Below are positions 23,595 through 32,267 of a stretch of DNA of 41,683 nucleotides, piece after piece (the stretch's first letter is position 1; every line of letters begins with the position of its first letter). This DNA comes from Cyanobacteria bacterium UBA3301. GTDB taxonomy: Bacteria; Cyanobacteriota; Vampirovibrionia; Gastranaerophilales; Gastranaerophilaceae. The notes beneath the pieces were generated by a model, which searched no databases, had not been told where the DNA came from, and saw nothing but the letters and a program-made list of their open reading frames with translations. Location of the stretch: contig DESZ01000001.1 in assembly GCA_002361485.1 (NCBI GenBank), positions 41,009-82,691 on the forward strand, written 5' to 3'. The translations under genes and the position numbers were made by a program.

Positions 23595-23813
23595 ATGTCA
23601 AATTTTAAAGATGAAATATACAAAACTATTGGCAGAAATGTTAAAAAATATCGCCTTGCCGCAAATATTTCACAAGAAAAATTATCTGAAATATTAGATG
23701 TGAACAGCAAATTTATCGGACACGTTGAACGAGTAGAAAGATTTATAAGCTTAAAAAAATTGATAGAAATCGCAGAATATTTTAAAGTTCCCGTAAAAAA
23801 TTTCTTTGAATAA
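23595..23813 (+). CDS. XRE-family HTH regulator, small
   Basis: The 72-residue protein is essentially one helix-turn-helix domain: IGRNVKKYRLAANISQEKLSEILDVNSKFIGHVERVERFISLKKLIEIAEYF matches the Cro/C1-type pattern, the recognition helix being about 36-46. It has no ligand or protease domain, so it should act as a simple DNA binder, probably on the 66-base region between it and the HAD gene. The ribosome binding site is poor (GATAAG). Such stand-alone HTH genes are common in plasmid, phage and toxin-antitoxin contexts, but the HAD neighbour is no known toxin. Confidence 0.85.
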   Translation: MSNFKDEIYKTIGRNVKKYRLAANISQEKLSEILDVNSKFIGHVERVERFISLKKLIEIAEYFKVPVKNFFE

Positions 23814-23823
23814 TACCAGCCTG

Positions 23824-26775
23824 TTATAATTTAAATTCATTAGCAAGGCAGTAGGCGCTTAATTTCTCTTTTTGCGCTGTTACAAGAGATTTCACACTTT
23901 GGTTTTTTGTTTCTTTTACTGTTAGTTCCATAGCCTTTTCGTACATTGAAGATGAACCTTTGAGGTATTCAATTTGGTTTTGAGAAGGTATTGAACCTAT
24001 ATCTTGATAATATTTACCGTAAAGCAAATAAATTCGAGACAACATATCAAACATTTCAAACTCTTTGGCAAGGCTCAAAGCCGTTTCAATATACATTTTT
24101 GCTGAACCGTAATCTCCTATATTCATATATGCCGCAGTCAATATCATATTCAAATTTACTATGAAAAATACATTATTAATATTCGGCGTTTTGGCAATTT
24201 CTAAAGCTTGAGATGCAATATCTATTGCACTTTTTGAATTTTCCGTAACAATAGTAGCCTCCGAAATTAAATACCACGATAATAATGCACCTAATGCCAT
24301 TTTTTCTTTTGCAAAATAAGTTATTTGCTCATTATATATTTCAATTGCATGCTGGGCCTGGTTTTCATCTTTAAACATCTTGCCTAACAATGTTTTTAAT
24401 ATATTTTTTGTAAAATTATCACCGCAATTATTCGCAAAAGTTACTGCTTCAAACAAGTTTTCACGCAAACCGTCATAATCTTTTTGCATAAAGCGATTAA
24501 TTATGTACACTAAATTCCAACGAGAAATAACAGAATCATCTATATCTTTTTCCAAACGATTTTTTACATCATCCAATATACGATTAGACTGAGAGAAATC
24601 ACCCTTCATCGTATATGCATATGCCTGAATAATTCTGGTTCGCGCCAATAATAATTTGTCGGTAATTTTATGCTTATCAATTATAATAAATAAGTTTTTT
24701 ATAACATCAAAAGCTCTGTTATTTCCCTGCAAAGAAAGCGCACTAGCAAGTGCAAGATATACTTTTAGCCAAGTATCAAAAAGTAACCCCATAGGAAATA
24801 ATTTATTTAACTTCGGTTTTGATAAATGCGAATTAAGTATCGGTAAAATATCATTATCCACAATATTAATGACTTCACCGCAATTACCTATATCCAACAG
24901 AGCAGACAATTTTGCACTCAAAATCATTGCTTTTTCCAAATCCTGCCCGTCTTTTAATTTTTTTACAACATTATCAACACACTCTACATTGCCGAAATAA
25001 TTTCCTGTTTTTGAACAACATTGAGTCAAATAGCCTAAAAGTTCTATTTCTTTCACTTCATCATTATTCTCGCGAGCATTATTTATCGCATCAGGTAAGT
25101 ATTCCAGAGCTTCTTCCGGATCATATTCCGCAAGAAGTTTGCCTAATTTTTCACTTATACTATATCTTATATTAATTGTTTCGCTTTCGCTAAATTCATT
25201 TAACAATGCAAGACATTGCTTTTGCGCAACAACATAAAGATTAATATCCCCAATATACGAACATAATCTGGTTATTCTTGTCCATATATCAAACGCCATG
25301 CGATTTTCTCTTAAATTATGCGCCAATGTCGCCAATAAAGAAACAGAATTTAGATTAAACGCACTGATTACTTTTCCTACTTTTACATTCAAATCATCAA
25401 AGCCCGAATCTTTTGATACTGCTTTTAAAACATTTTCCCACAATATATAGCTGTTAAATTCATAATAATTATCGTCAAAAGCCTTTATATAATTTGATTG
25501 AGCCAAATATGCCAAAATATCACCAAAAGTTTCTTCTTCTACGGCACAAACATCATACAACAAACCCTTATTAAATCTGTCTCCGAGAATTACCGCCAGA
25601 CACAAAACCCTATATGCTGACGGATTTGATTTTTTCAATATTGCCAATCTGGCCCTAACCAACTCCGCAAAATCATCGGGCAATATTAACGCTTTATCGC
25701 TTATTTGACAGTCGAAAGCATAACTTATTGCCTGTTCAATATAAACAACATTTCCGTTGCTTTTTGAATATATAGTTTCGACTTCACACTCCGAGATAAA
25801 ACCTTCTTTATTTTTCAAAGCAATAAACGCATTTGAATCTTCCTTACTTAAAGGCGCAATCGCAATATCACAATATGACTTTAATGCTCTGTTTTCCGCA
25901 CCAAAAATACTACTAATCGGTTTATGAGAAAAATATGTTATAATCAATTTTAAATTTTTCCATACATTATCACGATGAATCAAACCGATTAAAAATTCTG
26001 CCGAAAAGCCGTCAATAAAATCGAAATTATCTATTACATAAACAAATCTGCCTGTTTCTGCAAAAGCATCAAAGATTTTGTATAGCCAACCGAATGTCCT
26101 TTTTTTGTTAATAATAATATCTTCATAATTTCCGTCATTAAACGTATAAATAAAATTAAATAAATCGGAAACTTCAAATGGCTGTAAAAATTTAAATTCA
26201 GATGATAAAAATTGAATTGCATTTTGTTCAAAATCATCATTTTTAACCGCGTAAGACGGTAAATTAAATATATTCAGCAGCATATCATGAATAACACCGC
26301 CCGGAGTAATTTGAGTAATTGGTGTGCAATACCCGAAACACCACTGCAAATTCTTATCTTCAAGTTTTTTCATAACAGCTTTAAGAATTGTGGTTTTTCC
26401 AATTCCTTTTTCTCCCGAGACAGAAAAAACCTTTTTCTCTGTCCCCAATATTTCACTTTGTAAAATATCAACCGCCTTTTTATGTGAAATCAAATTCGGA
26501 GAATATTCCAAGGCGTTATTTTGCTTATTTTTATTTTTTTTCACCGGTTTTCCAAATGGAGTACCGCATTTTCTGCACTTAACCGCACTCGGAAAATTAA
26601 TTCCGTTACAGTTTGGACAAACCTTAAGTAACTCATGACCACATTTGGAGCAAACCAAATTTCCGACAGGATTAATTGTGTTGCAATGACTGCACAACAA
26701 CCCTGTCCTTGACTTGCAGTAAGGACATTTTAAAACTGTTTGCGAAATATTTTTTTTACATACAGGGCACTTCAT
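23824..26775 (-). CDS. Zinc-ribbon STAND-type ATPase with C-terminal helical (TPR-like) repeats
   Basis: A 983-residue protein. Residues 1-72 carry six C-x2-C pairs (C3/C6, C17/C20, C28/C31, C42/C45, C53/C56, C67/C70), enough for three zinc ribbons. Residues 92-400 form an AAA_16/STAND NTPase: Walker A GEKGIGKT (121-128) and a Walker B-like FVYVIDNFD (244-252, Asp249 and Asp252). Residues from about 480 to 975 are helix-rich repeats like TPRs (e.g. ALSLQGNNRAFDVIKNLF). STAND ATPases are signal-driven switches; similar AAA plus TPR architectures are found fused to adenylate cyclase and in MalT-type regulators. There is no output domain: the zinc ribbons replace it. It lies eight bases after the sigma gene, so it is probably a partner or regulator of it. 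Confidence 0.8.
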   Translation of the reverse strand: MKCPVCKKNISQTVLKCPYCKSRTGLLCSHCNTINPVGNLVCSKCGHELLKVCPNCNGINFPSAVKCRKCGTPFGKPVKKNKNKQNNALEYSPNLISHKKAVDILQSEILGTEKKVFSVSGEKGIGKTTILKAVMKKLEDKNLQWCFGYCTPITQITPGGVIHDMLLNIFNLPSYAVKNDDFEQNAIQFLSSEFKFLQPFEVSDLFNFIYTFNDGNYEDIIINKKRTFGWLYKIFDAFAETGRFVYVIDNFDFIDGFSAEFLIGLIHRDNVWKNLKLIITYFSHKPISSIFGAENRALKSYCDIAIAPLSKEDSNAFIALKNKEGFISECEVETIYSKSNGNVVYIEQAISYAFDCQISDKALILPDDFAELVRARLAILKKSNPSAYRVLCLAVILGDRFNKGLLYDVCAVEEETFGDILAYLAQSNYIKAFDDNYYEFNSYILWENVLKAVSKDSGFDDLNVKVGKVISAFNLNSVSLLATLAHNLRENRMAFDIWTRITRLCSYIGDINLYVVAQKQCLALLNEFSESETINIRYSISEKLGKLLAEYDPEEALEYLPDAINNARENNDEVKEIELLGYLTQCCSKTGNYFGNVECVDNVVKKLKDGQDLEKAMILSAKLSALLDIGNCGEVINIVDNDILPILNSHLSKPKLNKLFPMGLLFDTWLKVYLALASALSLQGNNRAFDVIKNLFIIIDKHKITDKLLLARTRIIQAYAYTMKGDFSQSNRILDDVKNRLEKDIDDSVISRWNLVYIINRFMQKDYDGLRENLFEAVTFANNCGDNFTKNILKTLLGKMFKDENQAQHAIEIYNEQITYFAKEKMALGALLSWYLISEATIVTENSKSAIDIASQALEIAKTPNINNVFFIVNLNMILTAAYMNIGDYGSAKMYIETALSLAKEFEMFDMLSRIYLLYGKYYQDIGSIPSQNQIEYLKGSSSMYEKAMELTVKETKNQSVKSLVTAQKEKLSAYCLANEFKL

Positions 26776-26783
26776 AATACAAA

Positions 26784-27368
26784 CTACTGTTCGTCAAGCT
26801 CTCCCTTGACCTTTCCTATTAATCCGTATAGTCTTTTCGAGACTTCAGATTGTGATATTCCCAACTCAGATGCGATTTCTTTTTGTGTTAAACCATCATT
26901 ATAACGCATTGTATAGATTTGCATATACTTTTCTTCAGGTTGCTCGTCGTCAATTTTTCTTATGGTTTCGGCAACGAACGTTAAAATTTCATTTTTAATA
27001 GCTACATCTTCAGGACTTTCAGGAACTACGATATTCTCATAACTTACAACACAAGATGAATAATCAGGTTTTTGTTCAGCAACTTGAACAACAGGAGCTT
27101 CCGTAACAAGCTCTTTTGTGGACATATAACCTGCTTTTGTTCTTCTCAAACGACCGGAATCTTTTAATACATTAACTATAGATGTGGTAACAACACGTCT
27201 TAAATAAGCTTCAAGAGTAGCTTCATTATCTATAGCACCAAAAATTGAAACAGAACGCTTACAAGCTTCATTTACAAAATCGTCAAATAAATCTTCATTT
27301 CCAGAATATTTTCTGTCGTTTTTAACTATTTGACCTATTAAATTTATATTCTCTTGCGTAAGTTCCAC
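26784..27368 (-). CDS. Sigma-70 family RNA polymerase sigma factor (ECF-like)
   Basis: A 194-residue protein. Residues about 8-80 resemble sigma region 2 (EDLFDDFVNEACKR, LEAYLRRVVTTSIVNVLKDSGRLRR, the last part being the DNA melting and -10 recognition helix). Residues 140-190 are a clear region 4 HTH (YTMRYNDGLTQKEIASELGISQSEVSKRL). The linker (about 85-138) is longer and more acidic than in usual ECF factors. Start is GTG at 27366-27368, with AAGGGA eight bases upstream. A promoter lies directly ahead (27396-27404). It is the middle gene of the DUF1822-sigma-STAND cassette; the flanking genes are candidate anti-sigma or regulatory partners. Confidence 0.85.
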   Translation of the reverse strand: MELTQENINLIGQIVKNDRKYSGNEDLFDDFVNEACKRSVSIFGAIDNEATLEAYLRRVVTTSIVNVLKDSGRLRRTKAGYMSTKELVTEAPVVQVAEQKPDYSSCVVSYENIVVPESPEDVAIKNEILTFVAETIRKIDDEQPEEKYMQIYTMRYNDGLTQKEIASELGISQSEVSKRLYGLIGKVKGELDEQ

Positions 27369-27395
27369 AAATCTATCCCTTCTTAACTATAAAAA

Positions 27396-27404
27396 ATTAT
27401 AGCA
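27396..27404 (-). promoter_or_regulatory. Internal extended -10 promoter of the sigma gene
   Basis: TGcTATAAT (minus strand) begins four bases after the stop of the upstream gene at 27408. The predicted start is near 27389, giving a leader of about 20 bases containing AAGAAGGG. The sigma gene and STAND gene can thus be expressed apart from the membrane protein. Confidence 0.6.
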
Positions 27405-27407
27405 TAT

Positions 27408-29840
27408 TTAGAAATAAATTTTAAGTATCACTGTGGTACTTTCGTCATTACCCACGCTTTGAGGGGCTTTCAGGATACTCAAAGTTTGGTTAACAGATTG
27501 TAACACTATCTTATCTATTTGCGCGGAACCGCTGGATAATAATATTTTTGCTTCTTTAAAAGTGCCCATTTTATCGAACAAAACACTAACTCTTACCTGA
27601 TCGGAATAAGCATACTCGTCAGCAAGTAACAAATCACTCGATAAAGCAGATTTCAAACTTTTACCGGCAGACTGAAAATATTGTTTAAAAGCGGCATTAT
27701 ATGAAATATAATCAGGGACTTCCCAACTTAATTTTCTTATACTCATAAACGAAGTTGCACCGATTTTCTTCGCAGGCTGCGGCGCAGGTTTAGCAACCTG
27801 AGGTGCAGGTGCAGAATTACTGTTATCCATATTTACAACATTATTATTATCTAAATTTAGGGTATTTTGATTTTCCTGCGTAGTACCCGCATCAGCAGTT
27901 TGAGGCTGCGGTTCAGGCAAAGAAGTGTTTGCGGCTTGATTTGCAGGTTTTATAAACTTCATTGCACCAAAAGAAATTCCGGCCAATAAAACCAATGCAC
28001 CAACACCTGCCAAAATTCCTTTTTTTGTGCCTTCTGAAGCTTGCGCTTTTCCAATCATAATAGAATTGTTTAACGGTGCTTCAGTTACAATATCAGGAGA
28101 TTCGTTGTATATATCTTCCAAATGCTCTGACGGCATCGGAGTATCTTCCTGCATATTGTTGATATCAATAGGTATTTCGCCTACGGTTGCATCTTTATCA
28201 CTTATACTTATACTATTTTCAAACGGTAAATTTTCAGGCTCGACAGCTTTTTCGAAATCCTCAAAATTTACTAAAAATTCATCTTCTTCATATGCTTTAT
28301 CATTTGATAAGTCGGTATCTTCAAGCGTTTGGTCCGTTTCTTCTTCTATTTTGGCATTATCCTGCTCCGCATAGTTGTATGTAGGTTCTTCAGGGTTCTT
28401 TTCATCAAATAATTCATCATATTCGGAATCTTTAAATATCTCATCCTCTTCGACAGAAGCAATGCTGTTATCAGGAACATCAACGATTTCAGGAGCTTCC
28501 GTCAGGTTGATTTCTTCCTCTGTAAGCATATCTGAAGGCTGTACATCAATATTTGATTTATCTTCAAGTCCTTCGACAGGTTCTGCAATTTTTTCAAACT
28601 CCTCAAAATCATCAAATATATCCTGTGCATCAGCAGATTCAGCAGCTTGTAATTCTTCTATCGGAGAAGCCTCCTTTTTAACAGGTTCTACAAGCTCTGA
28701 GTCCAAAGGAATTTCTGTTACTATGTTTTCTATATCCAACGGTTCTATATCTAAATTCATATTTTCATCAAGATTAATCTCTTCAAGCGTAATTTCAGGC
28801 ACCGGTTCTTCTTTTTTCTTATCAAAATCAATAATATCTTCTGCAACATCACCTGCATTTCCTGCCAATTCAATTGCTTTTCCCGTTGCGGCAGCTGAAC
28901 TTATCGTTTCGGAAGCAACGCCGGCAGCACCTACAATTCCTGCAGCTGCAGCCGCACCTGCTATAGCTGTTCCGACATCTTTCAACGTATCCTCAATTAC
29001 TGAACTTGAGTCACTTTCACCTGATTCTTCCGTTTCCATACTTTCGACAGTATCAGACGCCTCAGAATCTTGTTCATCTACTTCCTCTTCGATTTCTTCT
29101 TCAGTACCTTCTTCGGTTTCCTCTTCTTCAGAAGAAAACTCCTCGTTTAACAATATAGGAACGACATCATAGGAAAGTGTTTCAAAATTATCAAATTCGG
29201 AAATTGAATCGCGCAAAGCACGACTTGACAACAATAATCCCATATATTCCTTAAATTCTTCGTCTGTAATATCATGATCGGCATTTAAAATTGACAATTC
29301 TCTGCCGCGCAACAATTCTGATTCATTTAAAGATTTATCATGAGAATATTTTGCATTATTTAAATATTCAATAAACGTTTCAGGAGCCAAAAGTTCAGAC
29401 TTAGAAACAAAATAATAATTATTATTACAATCTTTTTCGTTTATAACATCAGGTTTAAAATAACCGATAAATTCAAAGGCTTCCGGCGCGGAGCCAATTT
29501 TTAAGACCGTATATATATCAGGGGTCAAACCGAACCTTTTATGCGTTTTAGGAATAAATATTTCATTTTCATCAAATACTACTCTGACATCTATATGAAT
29601 ATTTTCAGCCAAAATATCAGCCACATCAGCTTTTTCAACTACACGGGTAATCGAATGTATATTATGCAAATTATCAAACTCAAAACCATTATTCGAAAGA
29701 TACTGCATAAAGCTTTCAACCCCGAGAGTATTTACATATACTCTGCGTTTTACCGCCATATTGACGAATGTCTTTGACATAAATAATGCTTCATTTTGTG
29801 CATCTTCAGTAATATTTAATAAAACAGACTGTTTTTCCAT
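27408..29840 (-). CDS. DUF1822-like protein, single-pass with TonB-like C-terminus
   Basis: An 810-residue protein. Residues about 10-165 resemble cyanobacterial DUF1822: RRVYVNTLGVESFMQYLSNNGF (the family has a VxLNTLAV...YL segment), DVADILAE, IFIPKTHKRFGL and EAFEFIGYF. Residues 230-600 are very acidic (poly-Glu runs) with an Ala-rich patch (GTAIAGAAAAAG). One membrane helix at about 606-627 (ILAGVGALVLLAGISFGAMKF) is followed by a Pro/Gln/Asn linker, then at 705-810 a beta-rich domain (RVSVLFDKMGTFKEAKIL...TVILKIYF) resembling the TonB C-terminal fold. The topology predicts an acidic cytoplasmic N-part and a periplasmic TonB-like end. The start has GGGGAG seven bases upstream. It may sense the envelope and control the sigma factor. 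Confidence 0.7.
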   Translation of the reverse strand: MEKQSVLLNITEDAQNEALFMSKTFVNMAVKRRVYVNTLGVESFMQYLSNNGFEFDNLHNIHSITRVVEKADVADILAENIHIDVRVVFDENEIFIPKTHKRFGLTPDIYTVLKIGSAPEAFEFIGYFKPDVINEKDCNNNYYFVSKSELLAPETFIEYLNNAKYSHDKSLNESELLRGRELSILNADHDITDEEFKEYMGLLLSSRALRDSISEFDNFETLSYDVVPILLNEEFSSEEEETEEGTEEEIEEEVDEQDSEASDTVESMETEESGESDSSSVIEDTLKDVGTAIAGAAAAAGIVGAAGVASETISSAAATGKAIELAGNAGDVAEDIIDFDKKKEEPVPEITLEEINLDENMNLDIEPLDIENIVTEIPLDSELVEPVKKEASPIEELQAAESADAQDIFDDFEEFEKIAEPVEGLEDKSNIDVQPSDMLTEEEINLTEAPEIVDVPDNSIASVEEDEIFKDSEYDELFDEKNPEEPTYNYAEQDNAKIEEETDQTLEDTDLSNDKAYEEDEFLVNFEDFEKAVEPENLPFENSISISDKDATVGEIPIDINNMQEDTPMPSEHLEDIYNESPDIVTEAPLNNSIMIGKAQASEGTKKGILAGVGALVLLAGISFGAMKFIKPANQAANTSLPEPQPQTADAGTTQENQNTLNLDNNNVVNMDNSNSAPAPQVAKPAPQPAKKIGATSFMSIRKLSWEVPDYISYNAAFKQYFQSAGKSLKSALSSDLLLADEYAYSDQVRVSVLFDKMGTFKEAKILLSSGSAQIDKIVLQSVNQTLSILKAPQSVGNDESTTVILKIYF

Positions 29841-29875
29841 AATTTTCTCCCCTTACACACATATAGATGACACTA

Positions 29876-29905
29876 ATTATAAAAATATTCCAAAAATATT
29901 GTAAA
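29876..29905 (-). promoter_or_regulatory. Promoter of the DUF1822-sigma-STAND cassette
   Basis: On the minus strand TTTACA (29900-29905), 18-base spacer, TATAAT (29876-29881). The predicted start near 29869 gives a leader of about 29 bases with the GGGGAG site. Confidence 0.55.
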
Positions 29906-30000
29906 CTTTTGTAACAAATGTAGAATTTATTTTATATATCTGACAAAATTATGGCATAAAGTGTTTTATTATTTCTGTGAAGTAAATAAAGGAGGTTCTT

Positions 30001-30387
30001 ATGTCATTAGGAGTTTCTCGCATCAGTTTTGGTGAAGCAAGTGCAAATGTAAATCCGCAAGATATTTTAATGCGTCCCGGAGCATATTCAAGACCTGCGG
30101 AAAATCAAATTAATATTCAAGATAACAAACCTGCAAAAAAATCGGGAATCGGTAAAACAATATTATATACTGCAGGCGCATTAGCTGTTATAGCAGGAAC
30201 TTTATACGCTCTTCCTAAATTTTTACCAAAAATATTTGATGCCGCAAAAAATTTAGAAGGTTTAAAAGGATTTGATAAATATAAATCATACACAACAACT
30301 TATATTGCAAAAGCCGGAAATTGGATTGGCGAAAATTGTGCAAAAGTGTATGACAAATGCGCAAAATTACTTCACATAAAAAAATAA
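30001..30387 (+). CDS. Small orphan membrane protein with N-terminal ISFG tag
   Basis: A 128-residue protein with a strong AAGGAGG site six bases before the ATG. ISFG occupies residues 8-11 in a hydrophilic N-terminus of about 45 residues. One hydrophobic segment at about 52-70 (ILYTAGALAVIAGTLYALP) probably spans the membrane; the lysine-rich sequence on both sides makes topology uncertain. The C-terminus is Lys/Tyr-rich with three Cys. It ends at a strong terminator and so is likely monocistronic. Function unknown; one of the tagged group in this window. Confidence 0.75.
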   Translation: MSLGVSRISFGEASANVNPQDILMRPGAYSRPAENQINIQDNKPAKKSGIGKTILYTAGALAVIAGTLYALPKFLPKIFDAAKNLEGLKGFDKYKSYTTTYIAKAGNWIGENCAKVYDKCAKLLHIKK

Positions 30388-30413
30388 AAAAAAGACAAAC
30401 AAAAAAAACACAT

Positions 30414-30446
30414 AAAAATCCCTTCTTATTTAAAGAAGGGATTTTT
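30414..30446. terminator. Intrinsic terminator after the tagged membrane orphan
   Basis: Perfect 14-bp stem AAAAATCCCTTCTT (30414-30427) with AAGAAGGGATTTTT (30433-30446), loop of five bases, ending in a T-run. Confidence 0.92.
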
Positions 30447-30450
30447 ATAC

Positions 30451-30479
30451 TTGGAAAAAACAGGGTTTTATGGTATAAT
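30451..30479 (+). promoter_or_regulatory. Promoter of the tail-fibre-like pair
   Basis: TTGGAA (30451-30456), 17 bases, TATAAT (30474-30479) preceded by TGg, a combined -35 and extended -10 promoter. It starts immediately after the preceding terminator. The leader is about 58 bases and ends in AAAGGA before ATG 30544. Confidence 0.7.
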
Positions 30480-30543
30480 ACAGGTATATTATTTGTGTTA
30501 TCAGCTTATCTGTTCATAAAGTACTTTCTTTAGAAAGGATTTT

Positions 30544-31851
30544 ATGACAATAGGTATACCATATTCATTAGTCCCCGGATCAAAAGCAAAGGCAGAAGAA
30601 GTCAATGCCAATTTTATTGCGTTGAAAAACGGGATAGAAAATCTTGATTCCAGCAAGGTAAACAAAGATTTTTCAAATCTGACTGCATCAGAAATTGAAA
30701 CCGTTAAAGAAACAATAGGTGTCACATACAAAAATGTTGGAGAAATTGTATATTCAACAATTCCGCTGATTGATAACGGGCTTCATTTGTTAGATGGCGC
30801 GCTTATTCGCACAGGCGCATACACTGATTTTGTTAATTACATTAAGCATATATATGAAACCGATATGGCACCAAATATATTTTGCTCTGAAGAAGCTTGG
30901 CAAACCTCGGTAAATACATACGGAGAATGCGGAAAATTTGTTTACGACAGCGAAAATGAAACAGTAAGGCTGCCTAAAATAGACGGACTTTTACAAGGAA
31001 CAAGCGACCTGTCTGTTTTAGGTAATTTGGTACAAGCTGGTTTACCTGCAATAACCCATACTCACACCAGAGGAAGCATGGATATTACGGGTAAATTTTA
31101 CGTACGCGGTTATAAATCAGCATCGGAAACAAGCACAAACGGTACTATTTATGAACCGTACGGAGCATTCACACGTTCAAATAACTCTACAACAGGCGCA
31201 TACGCAGTCGGTGATTCCGGAACAAAATATCAATACACGATGAACTTTAAAGCATCAAACAGTTGGAGCGGTTCAACTTCAAATAACAGCAGCGTAAACT
31301 CTATATACGGTAAATCAACAACCGTCCAACCACAAACCGTAAAATGCTTCATTTATATTGTAATAGCAAACAATACTAAAACCGAAATACAAAGCAATAT
31401 AGATGATATTTTTACAGACCTGAGCGGCAAAGCGGATTCTGACGGTACGAATATGACTCCAAGCGTTAAAAAATTTGATAGCGAATGGGTAGGAGAAACT
31501 TACAACGTTGCTTCATCAGTATCTCTGAACAATTCTACCAATAATTATAATTTGAGTTCATATTTACCGGACGATGATTATTGCTACGAAGTCATAGGTT
31601 CAGTATACGGCAATACAGGTTCAACATCGGGTGATTACGTTGATATTAGAGTAAGTTCATCCGTTATTGACTCCGCATACAGGGTTGCATCAGCAAGAAC
31701 AAGAAGTTCCTCAACTGTAAGCTGGAGCGGTACTTTTGTTATGGTTGTCGGACCAGACAGAACTATTTCGCTTGGAAACAGCTCAAGCTACAACGCAAGC
31801 GTAAGCAGTTTCAAAATTTTTGCATACCGACGTGTAGGAACAAACAAATAG
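30544..31851 (+). CDS. Phage tail-fibre / tail-collar-like protein
   Basis: A 435-residue protein. The N-terminus GIPYSLVPGSKAKAEEVNANFIAL resembles the start of many phage tail-fibre proteins. The middle contains LPKIDGLLQG and GLPAITHTHTRGSMD, like tail-collar and fibre proteins (His-rich HTHT turn), with QPQTVKCFIYIVIAN closing that domain. Residues about 310-435 are Ser/Asn/Thr-rich, beta-like, probably a receptor-binding head (GNTGSTSGDYVDIRV, SLGNSSSYNAS). No other phage gene (capsid, terminase, portal, integrase) is nearby, so it is an orphan. With the next gene it forms a fibre plus chaperone pair. There is no signal peptide, consistent with a phage-derived origin rather than a secreted adhesin. 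Confidence 0.7.
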   Translation: MTIGIPYSLVPGSKAKAEEVNANFIALKNGIENLDSSKVNKDFSNLTASEIETVKETIGVTYKNVGEIVYSTIPLIDNGLHLLDGALIRTGAYTDFVNYIKHIYETDMAPNIFCSEEAWQTSVNTYGECGKFVYDSENETVRLPKIDGLLQGTSDLSVLGNLVQAGLPAITHTHTRGSMDITGKFYVRGYKSASETSTNGTIYEPYGAFTRSNNSTTGAYAVGDSGTKYQYTMNFKASNSWSGSTSNNSSVNSIYGKSTTVQPQTVKCFIYIVIANNTKTEIQSNIDDIFTDLSGKADSDGTNMTPSVKKFDSEWVGETYNVASSVSLNNSTNNYNLSSYLPDDDYCYEVIGSVYGNTGSTSGDYVDIRVSSSVIDSAYRVASARTRSSSTVSWSGTFVMVVGPDRTISLGNSSSYNASVSSFKIFAYRRVGTNK

Positions 31852-31860
31852 GAGGAAATA

Positions 31861-32229
31861 ATGACATACTATATTTATATCGAAAACGAAAAAATTAATG
31901 GGGCAGGGCAAGCACAACTGCAAAAAGAAAATTGCCAAAATATTGAAATTACGCAGGATATATATAACTCATACATTAACGACCCCAATAAATATATTTG
32001 GAACAACACCCAAATTACAGAAAATCCTGAATATGAAAATATTAGCCACGAAAAAGAAGTTCAAGAAGCAAAAGCAAAAATATTGGAAGAGCTTGAAATT
32101 CTTGACAAGAAACGAATTCGGGCAATTTGCGAAAACGAAATAAAAGATTCGCAAACAAATCAAACATGGCTTGATTTTTACAATAATCAAGTACAGGAAC
32201 TCAGAGCAAAACTTAATTCTCTTTCATAA
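31861..32229 (+). CDS. Small protein following the tail fibre, tail-fibre-assembly-like
   Basis: A 122-residue protein starting nine bases after the fibre stop with AGGAGG upstream. The N-terminus YYIYIENEKINGAGQAQL reads like the beginning of tail-fibre assembly or fibre-tip proteins, and the C-terminal half (HEKEVQEAKAKILEELEILDKKRIRAICENE, WLDFYNNQVQELRAKLNSL) is coiled-coil with Trp, as in prophage proteins of the same position. The position strongly suggests a chaperone or accessory of the fibre; the sequence alone does not prove it. Confidence 0.6.
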   Translation: MTYYIYIENEKINGAGQAQLQKENCQNIEITQDIYNSYINDPNKYIWNNTQITENPEYENISHEKEVQEAKAKILEELEILDKKRIRAICENEIKDSQTNQTWLDFYNNQVQELRAKLNSLS

Positions 32230-32236
32230 ATCTTTT

Positions 32237-32267
32237 GGCACTTATTTTTTAATAGGTGCCTTTTTTT
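32237..32267. terminator. Intrinsic terminator of the fibre pair
   Basis: GGCACTTATT (32237-32246), TTTT loop, AATAGGTGCC (32251-32260; one G-T pair) and seven T residues. It lies eight bases after the fibre-partner stop. The opposing gene ends at 32266, so the T-run overlaps that stop. Confidence 0.85.

Noticed and set aside
28375..29172. 265-residue Ser-rich plus-strand frame opposite the DUF1822-like gene
   Set aside because: It is the antisense of the acidic Glu/Asp-rich codons (GAA/GAT read backwards give Ser-rich peptides); no ribosome site or promoter.
30544..31851. Diversity-generating retroelement target in the tail-fibre gene
   Set aside because: No reverse transcriptase or template repeat is seen in the window, and the C-terminal end is not a C-type lectin variable region.
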